Positions 1 through 10,226 are shown, counted from the first letter of the stretch. The stretch: 13,902 nt of DNA from an uncultured bacterium (GCA_903872555.1 CAIQLE010000207.1:1-13902), one strand, 5' to 3'. The notes: generated by a model from the sequence alone, not told the origin. A program made the numbers and translations.

Positions 1-27
1 GAATGCCGTCTCAGCAAAATTCAGGGC

Positions 28-33
28 TATAAT
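28..33 (+). promoter_or_regulatory. Possible -10 box upstream of the efflux operon
   Basis: A perfect TATAAT hexamer lies 122 bases before the adaptor start codon. I see no convincing -35 hexamer 16 to 18 bases upstream, where the sequence is GC-rich and the window almost begins. If used, it would give a leader of about 115 bases. The rest of the 1-155 leader shows no clear terminator, riboswitch or open reading frame. An activator-dependent promoter would fit a weak -35, but this rests on a single hexamer. Confidence 0.25.
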
Positions 34-155
34 CCCTCGAAAACCCTATCCCAACAGAAATCCCAACTCAGCCCTAAAATACAGGCCTGCGTCTGAGCTT
101 TAAAAGCCGGACCTCCTGCACATCCATCATTAAAAGAATATGAGCTGTAAATAAG

Positions 156-1439
156 ATGAATAAATCGAACAATGATGCGTTGATCCGCAAATCACAGGCT
201 CAGCCAGCTCAGACAAAAACGGCGGGCCGCAGCTATATCCCCTATCTCATCATCGTTTTCATAGTTGCGTGCGTGATCGCTGTGGTCTGGTATGTGACAC
301 ACAACAAAGAGGGGCAAGGCGAAGCTGGAAAAAATAAGATGCGTGGCCGCCCTCCGGTGACGGTTGGAGTTGCTGCTGCAGCTAAGCTCAATTTTCCGGT
401 AGCGCTGGACGAACTGGGTACGGTCACATCCATGGCAACCGCAACGGTGCGCGCTCAGGTATCAGGCGTTTTACAAAATGTCCTGTTCACTGAAGGGCAG
501 ATCGTTCAGCGCGGCCAATTGCTAGCCACGATAGACCCGCGTCCTTTCGAAATTGCACTGATGCAGGCAACCGGTCTGCGTCAGCGCGATGAAGCGCAAC
601 TGGAAAATGCACGCGTTACCGAAAAACGCTATCGCACCTTGTTGTCACAGGACTCGATCGCACAACAGGATGTTGACAGTCAGGTAGCGCTGGTCAGGCA
701 ACTCGAAGGTACGGTGAATGTCGACAAAGCCAGTGAACGCAGTGCCCATCTGAATCTGGAATTCAGCCGCATCGCAGCGCCCATCTCGGGTCGCATCGGT
801 TTACGTACTGTCGATGCTGGTAATTTGGTCAGCGCGAATGATGCCAATGGTATCGTCGTCATCACTCAGATAAACCCGATCGATGTGCAATTCGCGGTAC
901 CGCAAGATCAGGTGCCTGAATTGCGAGCTGCACTGGCTGGCGGACACAAGTTGCAAGTGATCGCCTTCGATCGTGCTCGTACCAATCAGCTGGCCACGGG
1001 TCATTTCCTCGCTATGGATAATCAGGTCGACACACAAACGGGCACGGTGCGCGCAAAAGCACGCTTCGACAATGCTAAAGGCGGGCTGTTTCCTAACCAG
1101 TTTGTGAATGTGCGCGTGATCTTGCGCTCGATTGATGGCGCGACTGCTCTGCCTGTTTCTGCTGTCCGGCATGGCAGCGAAGGTGATTTCGTTTACGTGC
1201 TGAATGCAGAAGCAAAAACGGTGGCGCAGCGACCTGTGAAAATCGGCCTCTCAACTGTCGACAAGGTTCAGGTCCTGTCCGGTGTTGAACCGGGTGAGCA
1301 AGTCATCACGGAAGGCGCAGATCGCCTGACGGATGGCGCACAGGTGAAGCTACCCGGCACGGATAAATCTAAACGCGCAGCAGGCGGTGAGCGTGAAGAA
1401 GGAAGCAAGCGCCCCCGACGCAACGCGAGCGGCGAATGA
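156..1439 (+). CDS. mdtA: RND efflux periplasmic adaptor subunit (MdtA/MuxA-like membrane fusion protein)
   Basis: This is the periplasmic adaptor that joins the inner membrane RND pump to the outer membrane channel. The 427-residue protein has a short cytoplasmic N-terminus, one hydrophobic segment at about residues 27-47 that anchors it, and then the usual adaptor order. A first lipoyl half-motif around residues 95-130 includes VSGVL and [12 protein letters not shown] helical hairpin follows at about 132-200, then the second lipoyl half (APISGRIG) and beta-barrel and membrane-proximal domains. It has a membrane anchor, not a lipobox, as in MdtA of E. coli. The C-terminal 25 or so residues are a charged, low-complexity tail rich in Lys, Arg and Glu, probably disordered. 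The ATG has only a weak ribosome-binding site, but an upstream ATG at 140 hits a stop after four codons. Its stop codon overlaps the next start in an ATGA, so translation is probably coupled. The family assignment is firm; the substrate range is not visible. Confidence 0.93.
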   Translation: MNKSNNDALIRKSQAQPAQTKTAGRSYIPYLIIVFIVACVIAVVWYVTHNKEGQGEAGKNKMRGRPPVTVGVAAAAKLNFPVALDELGTVTSMATATVRAQVSGVLQNVLFTEGQIVQRGQLLATIDPRPFEIALMQATGLRQRDEAQLENARVTEKRYRTLLSQDSIAQQDVDSQVALVRQLEGTVNVDKASERSAHLNLEFSRIAAPISGRIGLRTVDAGNLVSANDANGIVVITQINPIDVQFAVPQDQVPELRAALAGGHKLQVIAFDRARTNQLATGHFLAMDNQVDTQTGTVRAKARFDNAKGGLFPNQFVNVRVILRSIDGATALPVSAVRHGSEGDFVYVLNAEAKTVAQRPVKIGLSTVDKVQVLSGVEPGEQVITEGADRLTDGAQVKLPGTDKSKRAAGGEREEGSKRPRRNASGE

Positions 1440-4400
1440 CGCCTTCGCGCCCCTTCATACAAAGGCCCGTCGCCACCACTTTACTGATGGTGGCGATTCT
1501 GCTTTCTGGCCTGATCGCCCTGCGCTTCTTGCCGCTGTCGGCATTGCCGCAAGTTGATTTCCCGACCATACAGGTACAGACGCTCTACCCTGGCGCCAGT
1601 CCGGAAGTGATCAGCCAGACCGTCACTGCGCCCTTGGAGCGCCAGTTCGGTCAAATGTCGGGCTTGAAGCGCATGAGCTCGAACAGTGCGGCTGGCATTT
1701 CCACCGTGACGCTGCAATTCAGTCTGGGCATGACACTCGATGTCGCTGAACAGCAGGTGCAGGCTGCAATCAATGCCGCCACCATGCTCCTGCCGGCTGA
1801 CCTTCCTGCGCCGCCCATCTACGCAAAAATCAATCCGGCCGATGCCCCGGTGCTGACACTGGCGCTGACTTCCGACAGCCTACCGCTGACGGAAGTACAA
1901 AACATTGCCAACACGCGCCTCGCACTGAAGATCAGTCAGGTGACAGGCGTCGGCCTGGTATCGCTATCGGGCGGACAAAAACCTGCCATACGGATTCAGG
2001 CGAATATGCGCGCGCTGGCCAATGCAGGTCTGGGGCTAGACAGCTTGCGTACTGCCATCACAACGGCAAATGCCAATACAGCCAAGGGAAGTTTCGATGG
2101 CCCGACGCGTTATTTTTCCATCAATGCGAATGACCAGCTGCGTTCTGTTCAGGAGTATGAACAGCTGATCGTCGCCTGGCGTAATGGCGCACCGGTTCGC
2201 CTGACTGATGTGGCGAATGTGGTTCAAAGCGCAGAGAACGTGAGACTGGCTGCCTGGGCCAATCTGCAGCCCGCCATCATCCTAAATGTGCAGCGTCAGC
2301 CGGGGGCGAATGTGATCGCGACGGTCGATGCGATCAAGAGCCGTCTGCCCGAACTGCAGGCAGGCTTACCTTCAGCCTTGCATGTCGAGGTGCTGAATGA
2401 CCGCACCACTGGTATACGCTCCTCGGTCAGTCATGTGGAGATTGAATTATTACTGGCCGTCGTACTCGTGGTTCTGGTGATTTTTATTTTTCTGCACAGT
2501 CTGCGCGCCACCATCATTGCCAGTCTCGCTGTACCGATTTCACTGATAGGCAGCTGCGGTGCGATGTATTTGCTGGGCTATAGCCTGAACAATCTGACGC
2601 TGATGGCACTGACGATCGCCACAGGCTTCGTGGTCGACGATGCCATCGTCATGATAGAAAATATTTCACGTTATATAGAGGCCGGCGAAAAGCCCATGCA
2701 GGCTGCGCTGCGTGGTGCCGGTGAAATTGGTTTCACGATTATTTCGCTGACGCTGTCGCTGATCGCCGTATTGATTCCTCTGCTCTTCATGAGTGATGTG
2801 GTGGGTCGGCTGTTCCGCGAATTCGCCGTCACACTAGCCGTCACCATATTGATCTCTGCATTTGTTTCTCTGACCCTGGTGCCTATGATGTCGGCACGCT
2901 GGCTGCGCTCTGAAAATGAAGGCCTGACTTCAGGTGGCGGCCGCTGGTTACAGCAGCAGTTCGACAAACTGGTCCATATTTATGACCGCGGATTACGGAT
3001 CGTTCTGGAACACCAAAGCCTGACCCTGATCATGGCAGCCGCCACCTTCGTGCTGACGGCTTTGCTGTATATCCTGATCCCGAAAGGCTTATTCCCGGTG
3101 CAGGATACAGGCCAACTGCAGGCGCGCATAGAAGCCAGCAAAGCAGTTTCTTTCGCAAGAATGTCTGAATTACAGCAGGCCGTAGCTCGTGAAATTCTGC
3201 AAGACCCGGATGTGTCCTCGCTCAGTTCACAAGTGGGTGTCGGCGGCAATGAAAATACGATGCTGCATACGGGCAGCATGCTGATCAACCTGAAGCAAAA
3301 ACGCAGCAGCACCCAGCAAGAGACCATGCAGCGCTTGCGTGAGCATGCAGCGCAGGTGGCCGGCATCACGCTGTATCTTCAGCCCACACAAGATCTGACC
3401 ATTGATGCTGAGAGCGGCCCAACGCAATATCGCCTGTCAATCGAAGGTGCAGATACCGCTACAGTGAATCGCTGGGCTGAGCTGTTGGCGCAGCAGCTCG
3501 AAGGCCATACGGCTTTACGCACCGTAGTCTCCGATGCAGGCGCAAGCGGCCCTTCTGTAACTGTCAGTCTGGATCGTGACAGTGCCGCCCGACTGTCGAT
3601 CACTGCAGCAGCCATCGATGATGCGCTATACAGCGCATTCGGGCAGCGCATTGTGTCCACCATTTTTACGGAGACCAATCAATACCGTGTCATTCTGGAA
3701 GCCTTGCCCGATACGGTGAGTTCACCGCAAGCACTCGCAGACATTCCTCTGCGTACCGGGTCCGGCAAACCCACAACGCTCGCTTCAATTGCCACCGTGC
3801 GTGAGCAAAAGGCACCGCTGCAGATAACGCATGTGGCGCAATTTCCTGCAACGACGATAGGCTTTGATACGGCATCTGGCGCATCACTCGGAGATGCAGT
3901 GCAAGCCATACGCAGCGCTGCGCAGGAAATCAGCCTGCCTTCGACTGTCACTCTGACCTTTTTGGGTGCGGCGGGTGCCTTTCAGGGCGCACTGAGCAAT
4001 CAGCTCTGGTTGATACTGGCTGCCATCATCTGCGTCTATATTGTGCTGGGCGTGCTGTACGAAAGTTATGTACATCCGCTGACGATTTTATCGACCTTGC
4101 CATCAGCCGGTGTAGGCGCATTGCTGGCGCTCATGATAGGCGGGCATGATCTGGGGGTAATCGGCATCATCGGCATCATTCTGCTGATCGGCATCGTCAA
4201 GAAAAACGCAATCATGATGATCGACTTCGCCATCACTGCCGAGCGCGATCAAAACAAATCGCCGCGCGAGGCCATACACCAGGCAGCACTGCTGCGCTTC
4301 CGTCCGATTCTGATGACGACACTGGCGGCCTTGTTTGCAGCCGTACCGCTGATGCTGGGCTGGGGCGAAGGCGCTGAGCTGCGCCGGCCACTCGGTCTGG

Positions 4401-4528
4401 CGATTTTTGGTGGGCTGGTCATGAGTCAGATGCTGACCCTGTTCACGACACCGGTCATTTATCTGGGCTTTGATCGTCTGGGCCGCCGCTGGTTTGGTGC
4501 CAGTACCCAGCACGGAGAGCCACAGTGA
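1436..4528 (+). CDS. mdtB: RND efflux permease subunit, MdtB/MuxB-like
   Basis: This is the first of two inner membrane hydrophobe/amphiphile efflux (HAE1-type) RND permeases. It should trade protons for drugs and extrude them from the periplasm or outer membrane leaflet. At 1030 residues it has the family's usual length. The N-terminus ([12 protein letters not shown]) starts TM1, a large periplasmic loop follows, then TM2-6, a second loop and TM7-12. The proton-relay acids in TM4 are Asp401 and Asp402 in [13 protein letters not shown]. The TM10 lysine pair is at 922-923 in [12 protein letters not shown], and the TM11 arginine lies in FRPILMTT. All key relay residues are therefore present. 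Its start overlaps the adaptor stop by four bases, and its own stop overlaps the next permease start in GTGA. In E. coli MdtB and MdtC form a B2C heterotrimer; the same pairing is inferred here. I assign B rather than C from gene order and sequence feel, so the two labels are less certain than the family. Confidence 0.93.
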   Translation: MTPSRPFIQRPVATTLLMVAILLSGLIALRFLPLSALPQVDFPTIQVQTLYPGASPEVISQTVTAPLERQFGQMSGLKRMSSNSAAGISTVTLQFSLGMTLDVAEQQVQAAINAATMLLPADLPAPPIYAKINPADAPVLTLALTSDSLPLTEVQNIANTRLALKISQVTGVGLVSLSGGQKPAIRIQANMRALANAGLGLDSLRTAITTANANTAKGSFDGPTRYFSINANDQLRSVQEYEQLIVAWRNGAPVRLTDVANVVQSAENVRLAAWANLQPAIILNVQRQPGANVIATVDAIKSRLPELQAGLPSALHVEVLNDRTTGIRSSVSHVEIELLLAVVLVVLVIFIFLHSLRATIIASLAVPISLIGSCGAMYLLGYSLNNLTLMALTIATGFVVDDAIVMIENISRYIEAGEKPMQAALRGAGEIGFTIISLTLSLIAVLIPLLFMSDVVGRLFREFAVTLAVTILISAFVSLTLVPMMSARWLRSENEGLTSGGGRWLQQQFDKLVHIYDRGLRIVLEHQSLTLIMAAATFVLTALLYILIPKGLFPVQDTGQLQARIEASKAVSFARMSELQQAVAREILQDPDVSSLSSQVGVGGNENTMLHTGSMLINLKQKRSSTQQETMQRLREHAAQVAGITLYLQPTQDLTIDAESGPTQYRLSIEGADTATVNRWAELLAQQLEGHTALRTVVSDAGASGPSVTVSLDRDSAARLSITAAAIDDALYSAFGQRIVSTIFTETNQYRVILEALPDTVSSPQALADIPLRTGSGKPTTLASIATVREQKAPLQITHVAQFPATTIGFDTASGASLGDAVQAIRSAAQEISLPSTVTLTFLGAAGAFQGALSNQLWLILAAIICVYIVLGVLYESYVHPLTILSTLPSAGVGALLALMIGGHDLGVIGIIGIILLIGIVKKNAIMMIDFAITAERDQNKSPREAIHQAALLRFRPILMTTLAALFAAVPLMLGWGEGAELRRPLGLAIFGGLVMSQMLTLFTTPVIYLGFDRLGRRWFGASTQHGEPQ

Positions 4529-7500
4529 ATCTGTCGCGCGTCTTCGTGCAGCGGCCCATAGGTACGACGCTGCTGACGATGGCGATAGCACTAGTCGGCG
4601 TGGCCGCCTTCTTCATGCTGCCCGTCTCACCGCTGCCGCAAGTCGACTATCCCACCATTTCAGTCAATGCCAGTCTGCCGGGTTCCAGCCCGGCCACCAT
4701 CGCATCCAGCGTGGCTTCCCCGCTGGAACGACGCTTAGGTATTATTGCCGGCGTCAATGAAATGACCTCGACCAGCGGCAATGGATCGGCGCGCGTCACA
4801 CTGCAATTCGATATCAACCGAAAAATTGATGCTGCTGCGCGCGAAGTACAGGCCGCCATTAATGCTTCACGTGCCGATCTGCCTTTGTCACTGCGATCTA
4901 ATCCCACGTACAGAAAATCCAACCCGGCCGATTCTCCCGTCATCATTCTGGCGCTGACCTCAAAGACACGTAGACCCGGACAGATCTATGAATCTGTTTC
5001 CAATCTGATCCAGCAAAAACTGTCGGAAGTGCGCGGCGTCGGTGACGTGGAATTGGGCGGCGCTTCCTTACCTGCGGTGAGAGTTGAGTTATTGCCATTT
5101 GCACTCAACCGTCATGGCATCAGCATGGAAGATGTGCGGGCGGCGATACAGGCCAGCGCAGCGAATCGCCCCAAGGGTGTGATCGAAGGCCATGGTCTGC
5201 GCTTTCAGGTGTATTCCGATGGCGGCACTTCAGCCAGCACGCTTTCAGCAGCGGCTTATCGTGATCTGGTAATTGCCTGGCGCAATGGCGCACCTGTGCG
5301 CCTGTCAGATGTGGCTCATGTGATCGACAGTGTTGAAGATACTCACACGCTGGGCCTGTTCAACGGCGAGCCTGCCGTCATCGTGCTGGTGACACGACAG
5401 CCCGGTGCAAATGTGATCGAAACTGTCGATGCAGTCCGCGCTCTGCTGCCCGAGCTGCGCAAGGAATTGCCGCAGGATGTGGATTTGCATGTAGCCTCCG
5501 ACAGTACACACTCGATACGTTCATCCCTACACGAAATAGAAATCACTTTACTGATTTCATTGGTGCTGGTGATTCTGGTCGTCAGCGCCTTCTTGCGCAA
5601 TACACGGGCAACGATTGTGCCGGCAGTCGCTACAGTGGTGTCGCTGCTGGGCACCTTTGGTGTGATGTATCTGCTGGGCTACAGCCTGAACAATCTGAGC
5701 CTGATGGCTTTGACAGTTGCAACGGGCTTTGTAGTCGATGATGCCATCGTCGTGCTGGAAAATGTCAGCCGTCACATAGAAGCGGGCATGGGGCGTTTTG
5801 AAGCAGCACTGCGCGGCGCTCGTGAAGTGGGCTTCACGGTGCTGTCCATCAGTGTGTCGCTGATCGCTGTCTTCATTCCGCTCTTATTTATGGGCGGACA
5901 AGTGGGCCGATTGTTCCGGGAATTTGCAGTAACGCTTTCTGCAGCCGTCTTAATCTCATTGCTCATATCTCTGACGACAACACCCATGATGTGTGCATGG
6001 ATGCTGAAACCTGAGCATGAAAAAACACCCCCGGGTAAGGTGTCACGTTTCTTTGAACGACAGTTCGATCATATACAGCGCCTGTATGGCAATAGTCTGG
6101 ATTGGGCACTGAATCATCGCTGGATAGTACTGCTGATTTTATCGGGCGTGATTGCCCTGAATATTTTTCTTTTCAGCGTCATCCCCAAAGGTTTTTTCCC
6201 GCAGCAGGATACGGGCCAGCTGAACGTAGGTTTTCGTGCTGATCAGAGTATTTCCTTTCAGGCGATGCAAGGCAAGCTTCGCCAACTGGTGGAGATATTG
6301 CGCAAAGATCCTGCGGTCGATACGGTGGCTGGTTTCGCTGGTGGCAGCCGTCCCGGAGGCGGCTTTGTTTTCGTTAATCTGAAGCCAATTGAGCAGCGTA
6401 AGGAAAGCGGTCAGGCCGTGATCTCCCGTCTGCGTCCGAAGATTGCGCGCGTCACCGGCATCAGCGCTTTCCTCAACCCTGTACAGGATTTGCGCATGGG
6501 CAGCCGGCGCGATGCAAATACTATTCAATACACGCTCAAAAGTGACAACTTGTCTGATTTGAGAATATGGTCGGGCAAACTGACTGAAGCCCTCAAGCGC
6601 AATTCTGCACTGGTGGATATTGACACCGACCTGCAACAAAATGGTGTGGAAACTTTCGTCGATATCGACAGAGATGCAGCAGCCCGGCTGGGTGTCACTG
6701 CGCGCGATATTAATAACGCGCTCTACAATGCTTTCGGTCAAAGACAGGTTGCCGCACTCTATGGCGAACTGAATCAATATCATGTGATCATGGAAGTCAG
6801 TCCTGAATATGCACTCAGTCCTCAGTCGCTATCGGATATCTATGTGCCCGCCAAAACCCTGGTCACAGGATTGCAATCCAATCCCGGTCTGCGCGATATA
6901 TCCAGTGGTCAGGTGCTCAGCACAACACCTGCCACCATGGTGCCTTTATCTGCCTTTGCACACTTCAGTGACCGTGCAACGGCCGCCACCATCAGTCATC
7001 AAGATGCCGAACTTGCAGGCACGATTTCCTTTAATCTTGCTCCCGGCCGCTCCATGTCCGAGGCAGAGTCTGCAGTAAAAATGGCCGAGGCATCGATTGC
7101 GCTACCTGCTAATGTGCGCGGCAGTTTTCAGGGAACCGCCAAGGCCTTTCAGGAATCGCAGGGTCAGCAACCGCTGCTGATTGTGGCTGCCATCGTTGTC
7201 ATCTACCTTGTGCTGGGCATACTGTATGAAAGTCTGGCGCATCCGCTGACGGTATTGTCGACCTTGCCTTCTGCCGGTTTCGGTGCTGTCATTGCGTTGA
7301 TGCTGTTTGATATGGAATTCTCCGTCATCGCTCTGATTGGCATTTTTCTCTTGATAGGTATCGTCAAGAAAAATGCCATCCTGATTATCGATGTCGCACT
7401 CGAGGCGCAGCGCTCACGCGGGCTGTCATCTGTCGAGGCTGTACGTGAAGCTTGTCTGATGCGCTTGCGTCCCATCTTGATGACGACCGCTGCCGCTGCT

Positions 7501-7692
7501 CTGGGTGCATTGCCACTTGCGATAGGATTCGGTGAAGGCTCGGAATTACGCCAGCCGCTGGGTGTTGCCATTGTGGGCGGACTGTTTGCCAGTCAGTTTC
7601 TCACCTTGCTGACAACGCCGGTGGTGTATGTGGCGATCGACCGCTGGCGCAATCGCAAACCGAATAAACAAGCCACACCATCATCTGAATGA
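4525..7692 (+). CDS. mdtC: RND efflux permease subunit, MdtC/MuxC-like
   Basis: This is the second RND permease of the operon, a paralogue of the preceding gene and its likely partner in a mixed trimer. It has 1055 residues, with the same N-terminal [11 protein letters not shown] segment and twelve expected membrane spans split by two large periplasmic loops. The TM4 pair is Asp405-Asp406 in [13 protein letters not shown], the TM10 lysines are near residue 948 in [12 protein letters not shown], and the TM11 arginine is in LRPILMTT, so the proton path appears intact. The start is a GTG at 4525 that overlaps the upstream stop (GTGA). A GGAGAG ribosome-binding site at 4514-4519, five bases away, supports it. 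The C-terminal 15 or so residues are polar ([14 protein letters not shown]) and probably cytoplasmic. MdtABC and MuxABC pumps of other species export novobiocin, bile salts, aztreonam or macrolides. Which of these applies here cannot be read from sequence. Confidence 0.93.
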   Translation: MNLSRVFVQRPIGTTLLTMAIALVGVAAFFMLPVSPLPQVDYPTISVNASLPGSSPATIASSVASPLERRLGIIAGVNEMTSTSGNGSARVTLQFDINRKIDAAAREVQAAINASRADLPLSLRSNPTYRKSNPADSPVIILALTSKTRRPGQIYESVSNLIQQKLSEVRGVGDVELGGASLPAVRVELLPFALNRHGISMEDVRAAIQASAANRPKGVIEGHGLRFQVYSDGGTSASTLSAAAYRDLVIAWRNGAPVRLSDVAHVIDSVEDTHTLGLFNGEPAVIVLVTRQPGANVIETVDAVRALLPELRKELPQDVDLHVASDSTHSIRSSLHEIEITLLISLVLVILVVSAFLRNTRATIVPAVATVVSLLGTFGVMYLLGYSLNNLSLMALTVATGFVVDDAIVVLENVSRHIEAGMGRFEAALRGAREVGFTVLSISVSLIAVFIPLLFMGGQVGRLFREFAVTLSAAVLISLLISLTTTPMMCAWMLKPEHEKTPPGKVSRFFERQFDHIQRLYGNSLDWALNHRWIVLLILSGVIALNIFLFSVIPKGFFPQQDTGQLNVGFRADQSISFQAMQGKLRQLVEILRKDPAVDTVAGFAGGSRPGGGFVFVNLKPIEQRKESGQAVISRLRPKIARVTGISAFLNPVQDLRMGSRRDANTIQYTLKSDNLSDLRIWSGKLTEALKRNSALVDIDTDLQQNGVETFVDIDRDAAARLGVTARDINNALYNAFGQRQVAALYGELNQYHVIMEVSPEYALSPQSLSDIYVPAKTLVTGLQSNPGLRDISSGQVLSTTPATMVPLSAFAHFSDRATAATISHQDAELAGTISFNLAPGRSMSEAESAVKMAEASIALPANVRGSFQGTAKAFQESQGQQPLLIVAAIVVIYLVLGILYESLAHPLTVLSTLPSAGFGAVIALMLFDMEFSVIALIGIFLLIGIVKKNAILIIDVALEAQRSRGLSSVEAVREACLMRLRPILMTTAAAALGALPLAIGFGEGSELRQPLGVAIVGGLFASQFLTLLTTPVVYVAIDRWRNRKPNKQATPSSE

Positions 7693-7730
7693 ATGATGCT
7701 TGCTGAACCTGATTTTCCCAATTTGACGAC

Positions 7731-9131
7731 ATGAACGCCCCTAAAAAATTACTATCGCTCACCAGCATCACCGCTCTGATCTTGCTTCAGTCGGGATGTG
7801 CCATCGGCCCGACATATCAGCGCCCGCCTGTCGCTATTAGCGATCATTTCAAAGAAGCGCCCGGCTGGATTGCAGCAGCTCCGGCGGATGCGCTGGCACG
7901 AGAACAATGGTGGAAGCTGTTTGGCGATCCCACGCTGGATACGCTGACTGAACGCGTCTCCGTCTCGAATCAGAATGTGGCTGCGGCCCTTGCTGCTTAC
8001 GCGCAGGCACGCGCACTGGCCGGACAACAGCGCGCTGCATTGTTTCCTGCTGTGTCCATCACAAGTGCGGCCAAACAGGCAAACAGTCAGGCATCCAGCC
8101 AGAATGTGCAATTCAGTCTGGGCTCGACCTGGGAACCGGATGTCTGGGGCAGATTGCAACGCTCAGTAACGAATGCTACAGCGAGCGCACAAGCCAGTGC
8201 AGGTGACTTAGCTACAGCGACCTTGTCTGCTCAGGGAGAATTAGTCAGTAATTATTTATTGCTGCGCCAGACCGATGCGCAGCGCAGACTCCTTTCTGCC
8301 ACCATCATCGATTACCAGCGTGTTCTGCAAATTACAGAAAATCGCTATAACGCTGGTGTGGCGCCTAAAACCGATGTATTGCAAGCACGCACACAGCTTG
8401 CCAATGCACAGTCGGAAGAAGCTGGTTTGCAAAGACAGCGTGCACAACTTGAACATGCGATCGCTGTCTTGCTGGGTGAAACTCCCGCGACTTTTTCATT
8501 GACGCAAGCTGACTGGAAATCTGCCGCACCTGAAGTGCCGCTGATGATTCCTTCTGAATTACTGCAGCGCCGACCTGATATTGCAGCCGCAGAAAGACGC
8601 ATGGCTGCTGCGAATGAATTGATAGGTATTGCCCGCTCTGCGTATTACCCCACCATTTCTCTGGGCGCGAGTACAGGTGCAAGCGCATCCGGTGTCAGTA
8701 GCTTGTTTTCAAATCCTTCCAGCCTGTGGTCCATAGGCGTGTCGCTCACACAATCAGTCTTCAATGCAGGGCTGGTGCGCAATCGTGTGGCCGGTGCCGA
8801 GGCTGCCTATGAAGAAACCGTCGCCCGCTACCGACAAACTGTGCTCTCTGCGTTTCAGGGTGTGGAAGATCAGTTGATCGCCGCCCGGGTGCTGGCTGAA
8901 CAGGAAAACTTATTGATCGCAGCTTCGCAAGCAGCCGATCAGGCGGAGCAGCAAGTCCTGAATCGCTACCGCGCAGGCCAGCTCGGATTTCTCGATGTAG
9001 TGCTTGCACAGACCACGGCACTGAATGCCCGGCGCGCCCTGGTTCTGACACAGTCAAACCGGCAGATTGCCAGTCTTGGATTGATTCAGGCCTTGGGAGG
9101 AGGATGGCAGGTTGCTGCAGCAAGCAATTGA
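7731..9131 (+). CDS. Outer membrane efflux channel lipoprotein, OprM/NodT family
   Basis: This is the outer membrane channel of the pump, a trimeric TolC-like duct reaching into the periplasm. The 466-residue length suits the OprM/NodT family. A signal peptide ends at a lipoprotein cysteine, Cys23, in LQSGCAIGPTYQRPPV; the GPTYQRP stretch just after the cysteine is typical. The residue at -3 is Gln, which does not fit the standard lipobox. Two repeated outer membrane efflux (OEP) domains follow, about residues 60-245 and 270-455. Family signatures include the Tyr-Asn-Ala-Gly-Val stretch (NRYNAGVAPKTDVLQA) in the first repeat, the RRPDIAAAERRM motif between them, and RYRAGQLGFLDVVLAQ in the second. 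The gene lies 38 bases after the second permease, so it is probably co-transcribed. The operon thus carries its own channel, as muxABC-opmB does in Pseudomonas, instead of using a distant tolC. The ribosome-binding site is weak. No ATG in a better position was seen. Confidence 0.92.
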   Translation: MNAPKKLLSLTSITALILLQSGCAIGPTYQRPPVAISDHFKEAPGWIAAAPADALAREQWWKLFGDPTLDTLTERVSVSNQNVAAALAAYAQARALAGQQRAALFPAVSITSAAKQANSQASSQNVQFSLGSTWEPDVWGRLQRSVTNATASAQASAGDLATATLSAQGELVSNYLLLRQTDAQRRLLSATIIDYQRVLQITENRYNAGVAPKTDVLQARTQLANAQSEEAGLQRQRAQLEHAIAVLLGETPATFSLTQADWKSAAPEVPLMIPSELLQRRPDIAAAERRMAAANELIGIARSAYYPTISLGASTGASASGVSSLFSNPSSLWSIGVSLTQSVFNAGLVRNRVAGAEAAYEETVARYRQTVLSAFQGVEDQLIAARVLAEQENLLIAASQAADQAEQQVLNRYRAGQLGFLDVVLAQTTALNARRALVLTQSNRQIASLGLIQALGGGWQVAAASN

Positions 9132-9151
9132 ACGCTTGTAATACAGCGTTC
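9130..9151 (+). other. Stem-loop just after the efflux operon
   Basis: GAACGCT at 9130-9136 and AGCGTTC at 9145-9151 form a perfect 7-bp stem with an 8-base loop, starting within the channel gene's stop codon. No run of T follows, so it is not a classic intrinsic terminator. It could protect the 3' end of the efflux transcript or act as a weak attenuator before the next genes. The rest of the gap to 9250 shows only a lone TATAAG at 9213-9218 without a clear -35 partner. Confidence 0.35.
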
Positions 9152-9250
9152 GGACAAATGGACTTGTTACCATTGCTAACACTTTTATGCATGCTGATAT
9201 GCACGGATTACCTATAAGATGACTTCTCACAGTCCTTGTTATGTCCGAAC

Positions 9251-9613
9251 ATGTCTCAAATCAAACTAGCATTTTTTTCATTGGCCTTGCTGATGGCTGC
9301 GCCAAGTTTTGCCCACCCTCACTATCATGGGCGAGTTGGTTTTGGTGTGTATGTGGGGCCCGGTTATTACTACCCGCCGCCTTACTACTACCCCCCTTCA
9401 GTTTATTACCCGCAGACGCCACTGATCATTCAGCAGCAGCCACCGGTTTATATAGAGAAAAATCCACCTTCTCAGGCTGAGGTCAACGCAACGCAAACAT
9501 CCTCTGATTGGTACTACTGCGCTTCGTCCAAAATGTATTATCCCTACACCACAGCCTGTCCCGAAGCCTGGCAAAGAGTGTCGCCTGTACCACCGCCTAA
9601 CCCGAGGCCTTAA
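9251..9613 (+). CDS. Small secreted Tyr/Pro-rich protein of unknown function
   Basis: A 120-residue protein with a clear Sec signal peptide: a lysine at position 5, a hydrophobic core at about 6-17 and a likely cut after SFA at residue 21. The mature N-terminus is rich in His (HPHYHGR). A low-complexity stretch follows at about residues 31-67, dominated by Tyr, Pro and Gly with repeated YYYPP units. The C-terminal part carries WYYCASSKMYYPYTTACPEAW with Cys90 and Cys103, which may form a disulfide in the periplasm. It ends in a Pro-rich tail (PVPPPNPRP). I have seen this YYC...YYPY...CP..W pattern in small hypothetical proteins of Burkholderiales, from memory and without a search. ATG 9251 is chosen because it begins the signal peptide directly; an in-frame TTG at 9236 would add five residues and has no better ribosome-binding site. 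The next gene starts 2 bases after its stop, so the two are probably co-expressed. Function unknown. Confidence 0.78.
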   Translation: MSQIKLAFFSLALLMAAPSFAHPHYHGRVGFGVYVGPGYYYPPPYYYPPSVYYPQTPLIIQQQPPVYIEKNPPSQAEVNATQTSSDWYYCASSKMYYPYTTACPEAWQRVSPVPPPNPRP

Positions 9614-9615
9614 TC

Positions 9616-10122
9616 ATGAATAAATTTTATCTCGGCAGTCTATTCCTAGGCACTGCACTCTTAACCGGATGCGCGACCGCGCCCGTAGGACCGAGTGTGT
9701 TGGTGATGCCGGGTACGGGCAAGTCTTTCGATGAATTTTCCAGAGATGAAGCTTACTGCCGGACCTATGCACTGAATCAGGTAGGTGGCAAAACGCCTGG
9801 CAAAGCCGGACAAGATAGTGCAGTGGCCAGTGGCATCGCAGGCACGGCGATTGGTGCGGCAGCAGGAGCGGCCTTTGGTGGACGACAAGGCGCTGCCGTT
9901 GGCGCAGGAACCGGACTGCTGATAGGCAGTATGTCAGGCAGCAGCACAGGCTATCAGGAAAGACATCAGGGTCAAGCCATGTACGACAATGCCTACATAC
10001 AGTGCATGTATGGTGCCGGACATAAGGTGCCGGTACCTCAGGGTATGTTCATGGACTCGCGGCCGGTCACTGGCAGCCCATCACCTTTACCACCCTCGCC
10101 ACCACCGCCGCCGCCGCGATAA
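9616..10122 (+). CDS. Glycine-zipper family outer membrane lipoprotein
   Basis: A 168-residue predicted lipoprotein. The signal peptide ends in the good lipobox LLTGC with Cys19 as the lipidated residue. The next residues (ATAP) hold no Asp at +2, which favours outer membrane sorting. The mature part has a conserved-looking block around VLVMPGTGKSFDEF and DEAYCRTYA (Cys48). A Gly/Ala-rich glycine-zipper segment follows at about residues 69-108 with GxxxG spacing (GIAGTAIGAAAGAAFGG), then DNAYIQCMYGAGHKVP with Cys130. Cys48 and Cys130 might pair. The last 15 residues are nearly all Pro and Ser and include six prolines in a row. Glycine zippers pack as helical hairpins in or on membranes, and related proteins occur in envelope stress and surface roles, but no specific function is known to me. 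The start has a GAGG ribosome-binding site at 9604-9607 inside the end of the previous gene. That 2-base spacing suggests a two-gene unit. Confidence 0.85.
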   Translation: MNKFYLGSLFLGTALLTGCATAPVGPSVLVMPGTGKSFDEFSRDEAYCRTYALNQVGGKTPGKAGQDSAVASGIAGTAIGAAAGAAFGGRQGAAVGAGTGLLIGSMSGSSTGYQERHQGQAMYDNAYIQCMYGAGHKVPVPQGMFMDSRPVTGSPSPLPPSPPPPPPR

Positions 10123-10226
10123 ATCAGAGGGGTGGTCAATCTGTTTTGCATCACTTGTCGCCCATTTCCTCAGCCGCTGCTTTTTGTCTGAAGCATTCGA
10201 TGTATGTTTGAATCACTATGCTGAGC
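10123..10226. other. Gap between convergent genes
   Basis: About 100 bases separate the glycine-zipper lipoprotein gene and the end of the minus-strand LysR gene. I expected a bidirectional terminator here but found no strong hairpin followed by a T run on either strand. The only marked structure is a 12-base perfect palindrome, GCTGAGCTCAGC at 10220-10231, which overlaps the LysR stop codon and has no loop. Confidence 0.4.

Noticed and set aside
82..89. CAGGCCTG palindrome in the leader of the efflux operon
   Set aside because: Eight bases is too short to call an operator without a second copy or a known regulator nearby.
4103..4591. Minus-strand open frame of 162 codons across the junction of the two permease genes
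   Set aside because: It is antisense to conserved TM10-TM12 coding sequence, and its product is a polar, Gln- and His-rich translation with no family resemblance.
6139..6783. Long open frame (214 codons) on the minus strand inside the second RND permease gene
   Set aside because: It lies wholly within a well-supported permease gene, has no recognisable domain and no ribosome-binding site. Such frames are common opposite GC-biased coding sequence.
9186..9203. TATGCA direct repeat and TGCAT/ATGCA dyad before the secreted protein gene
   Set aside because: The repeats are only five to six bases long and overlap one another, with no promoter elements around them to give them meaning.
9241..9480. 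Plus-strand frame starting at ATG 9241, ten bases before the chosen start of the secreted protein
   Set aside because: It is in another frame from the signal-peptide protein. The chosen frame has a clean signal peptide, paired cysteines and coupling to the next gene, while this one has none of these.
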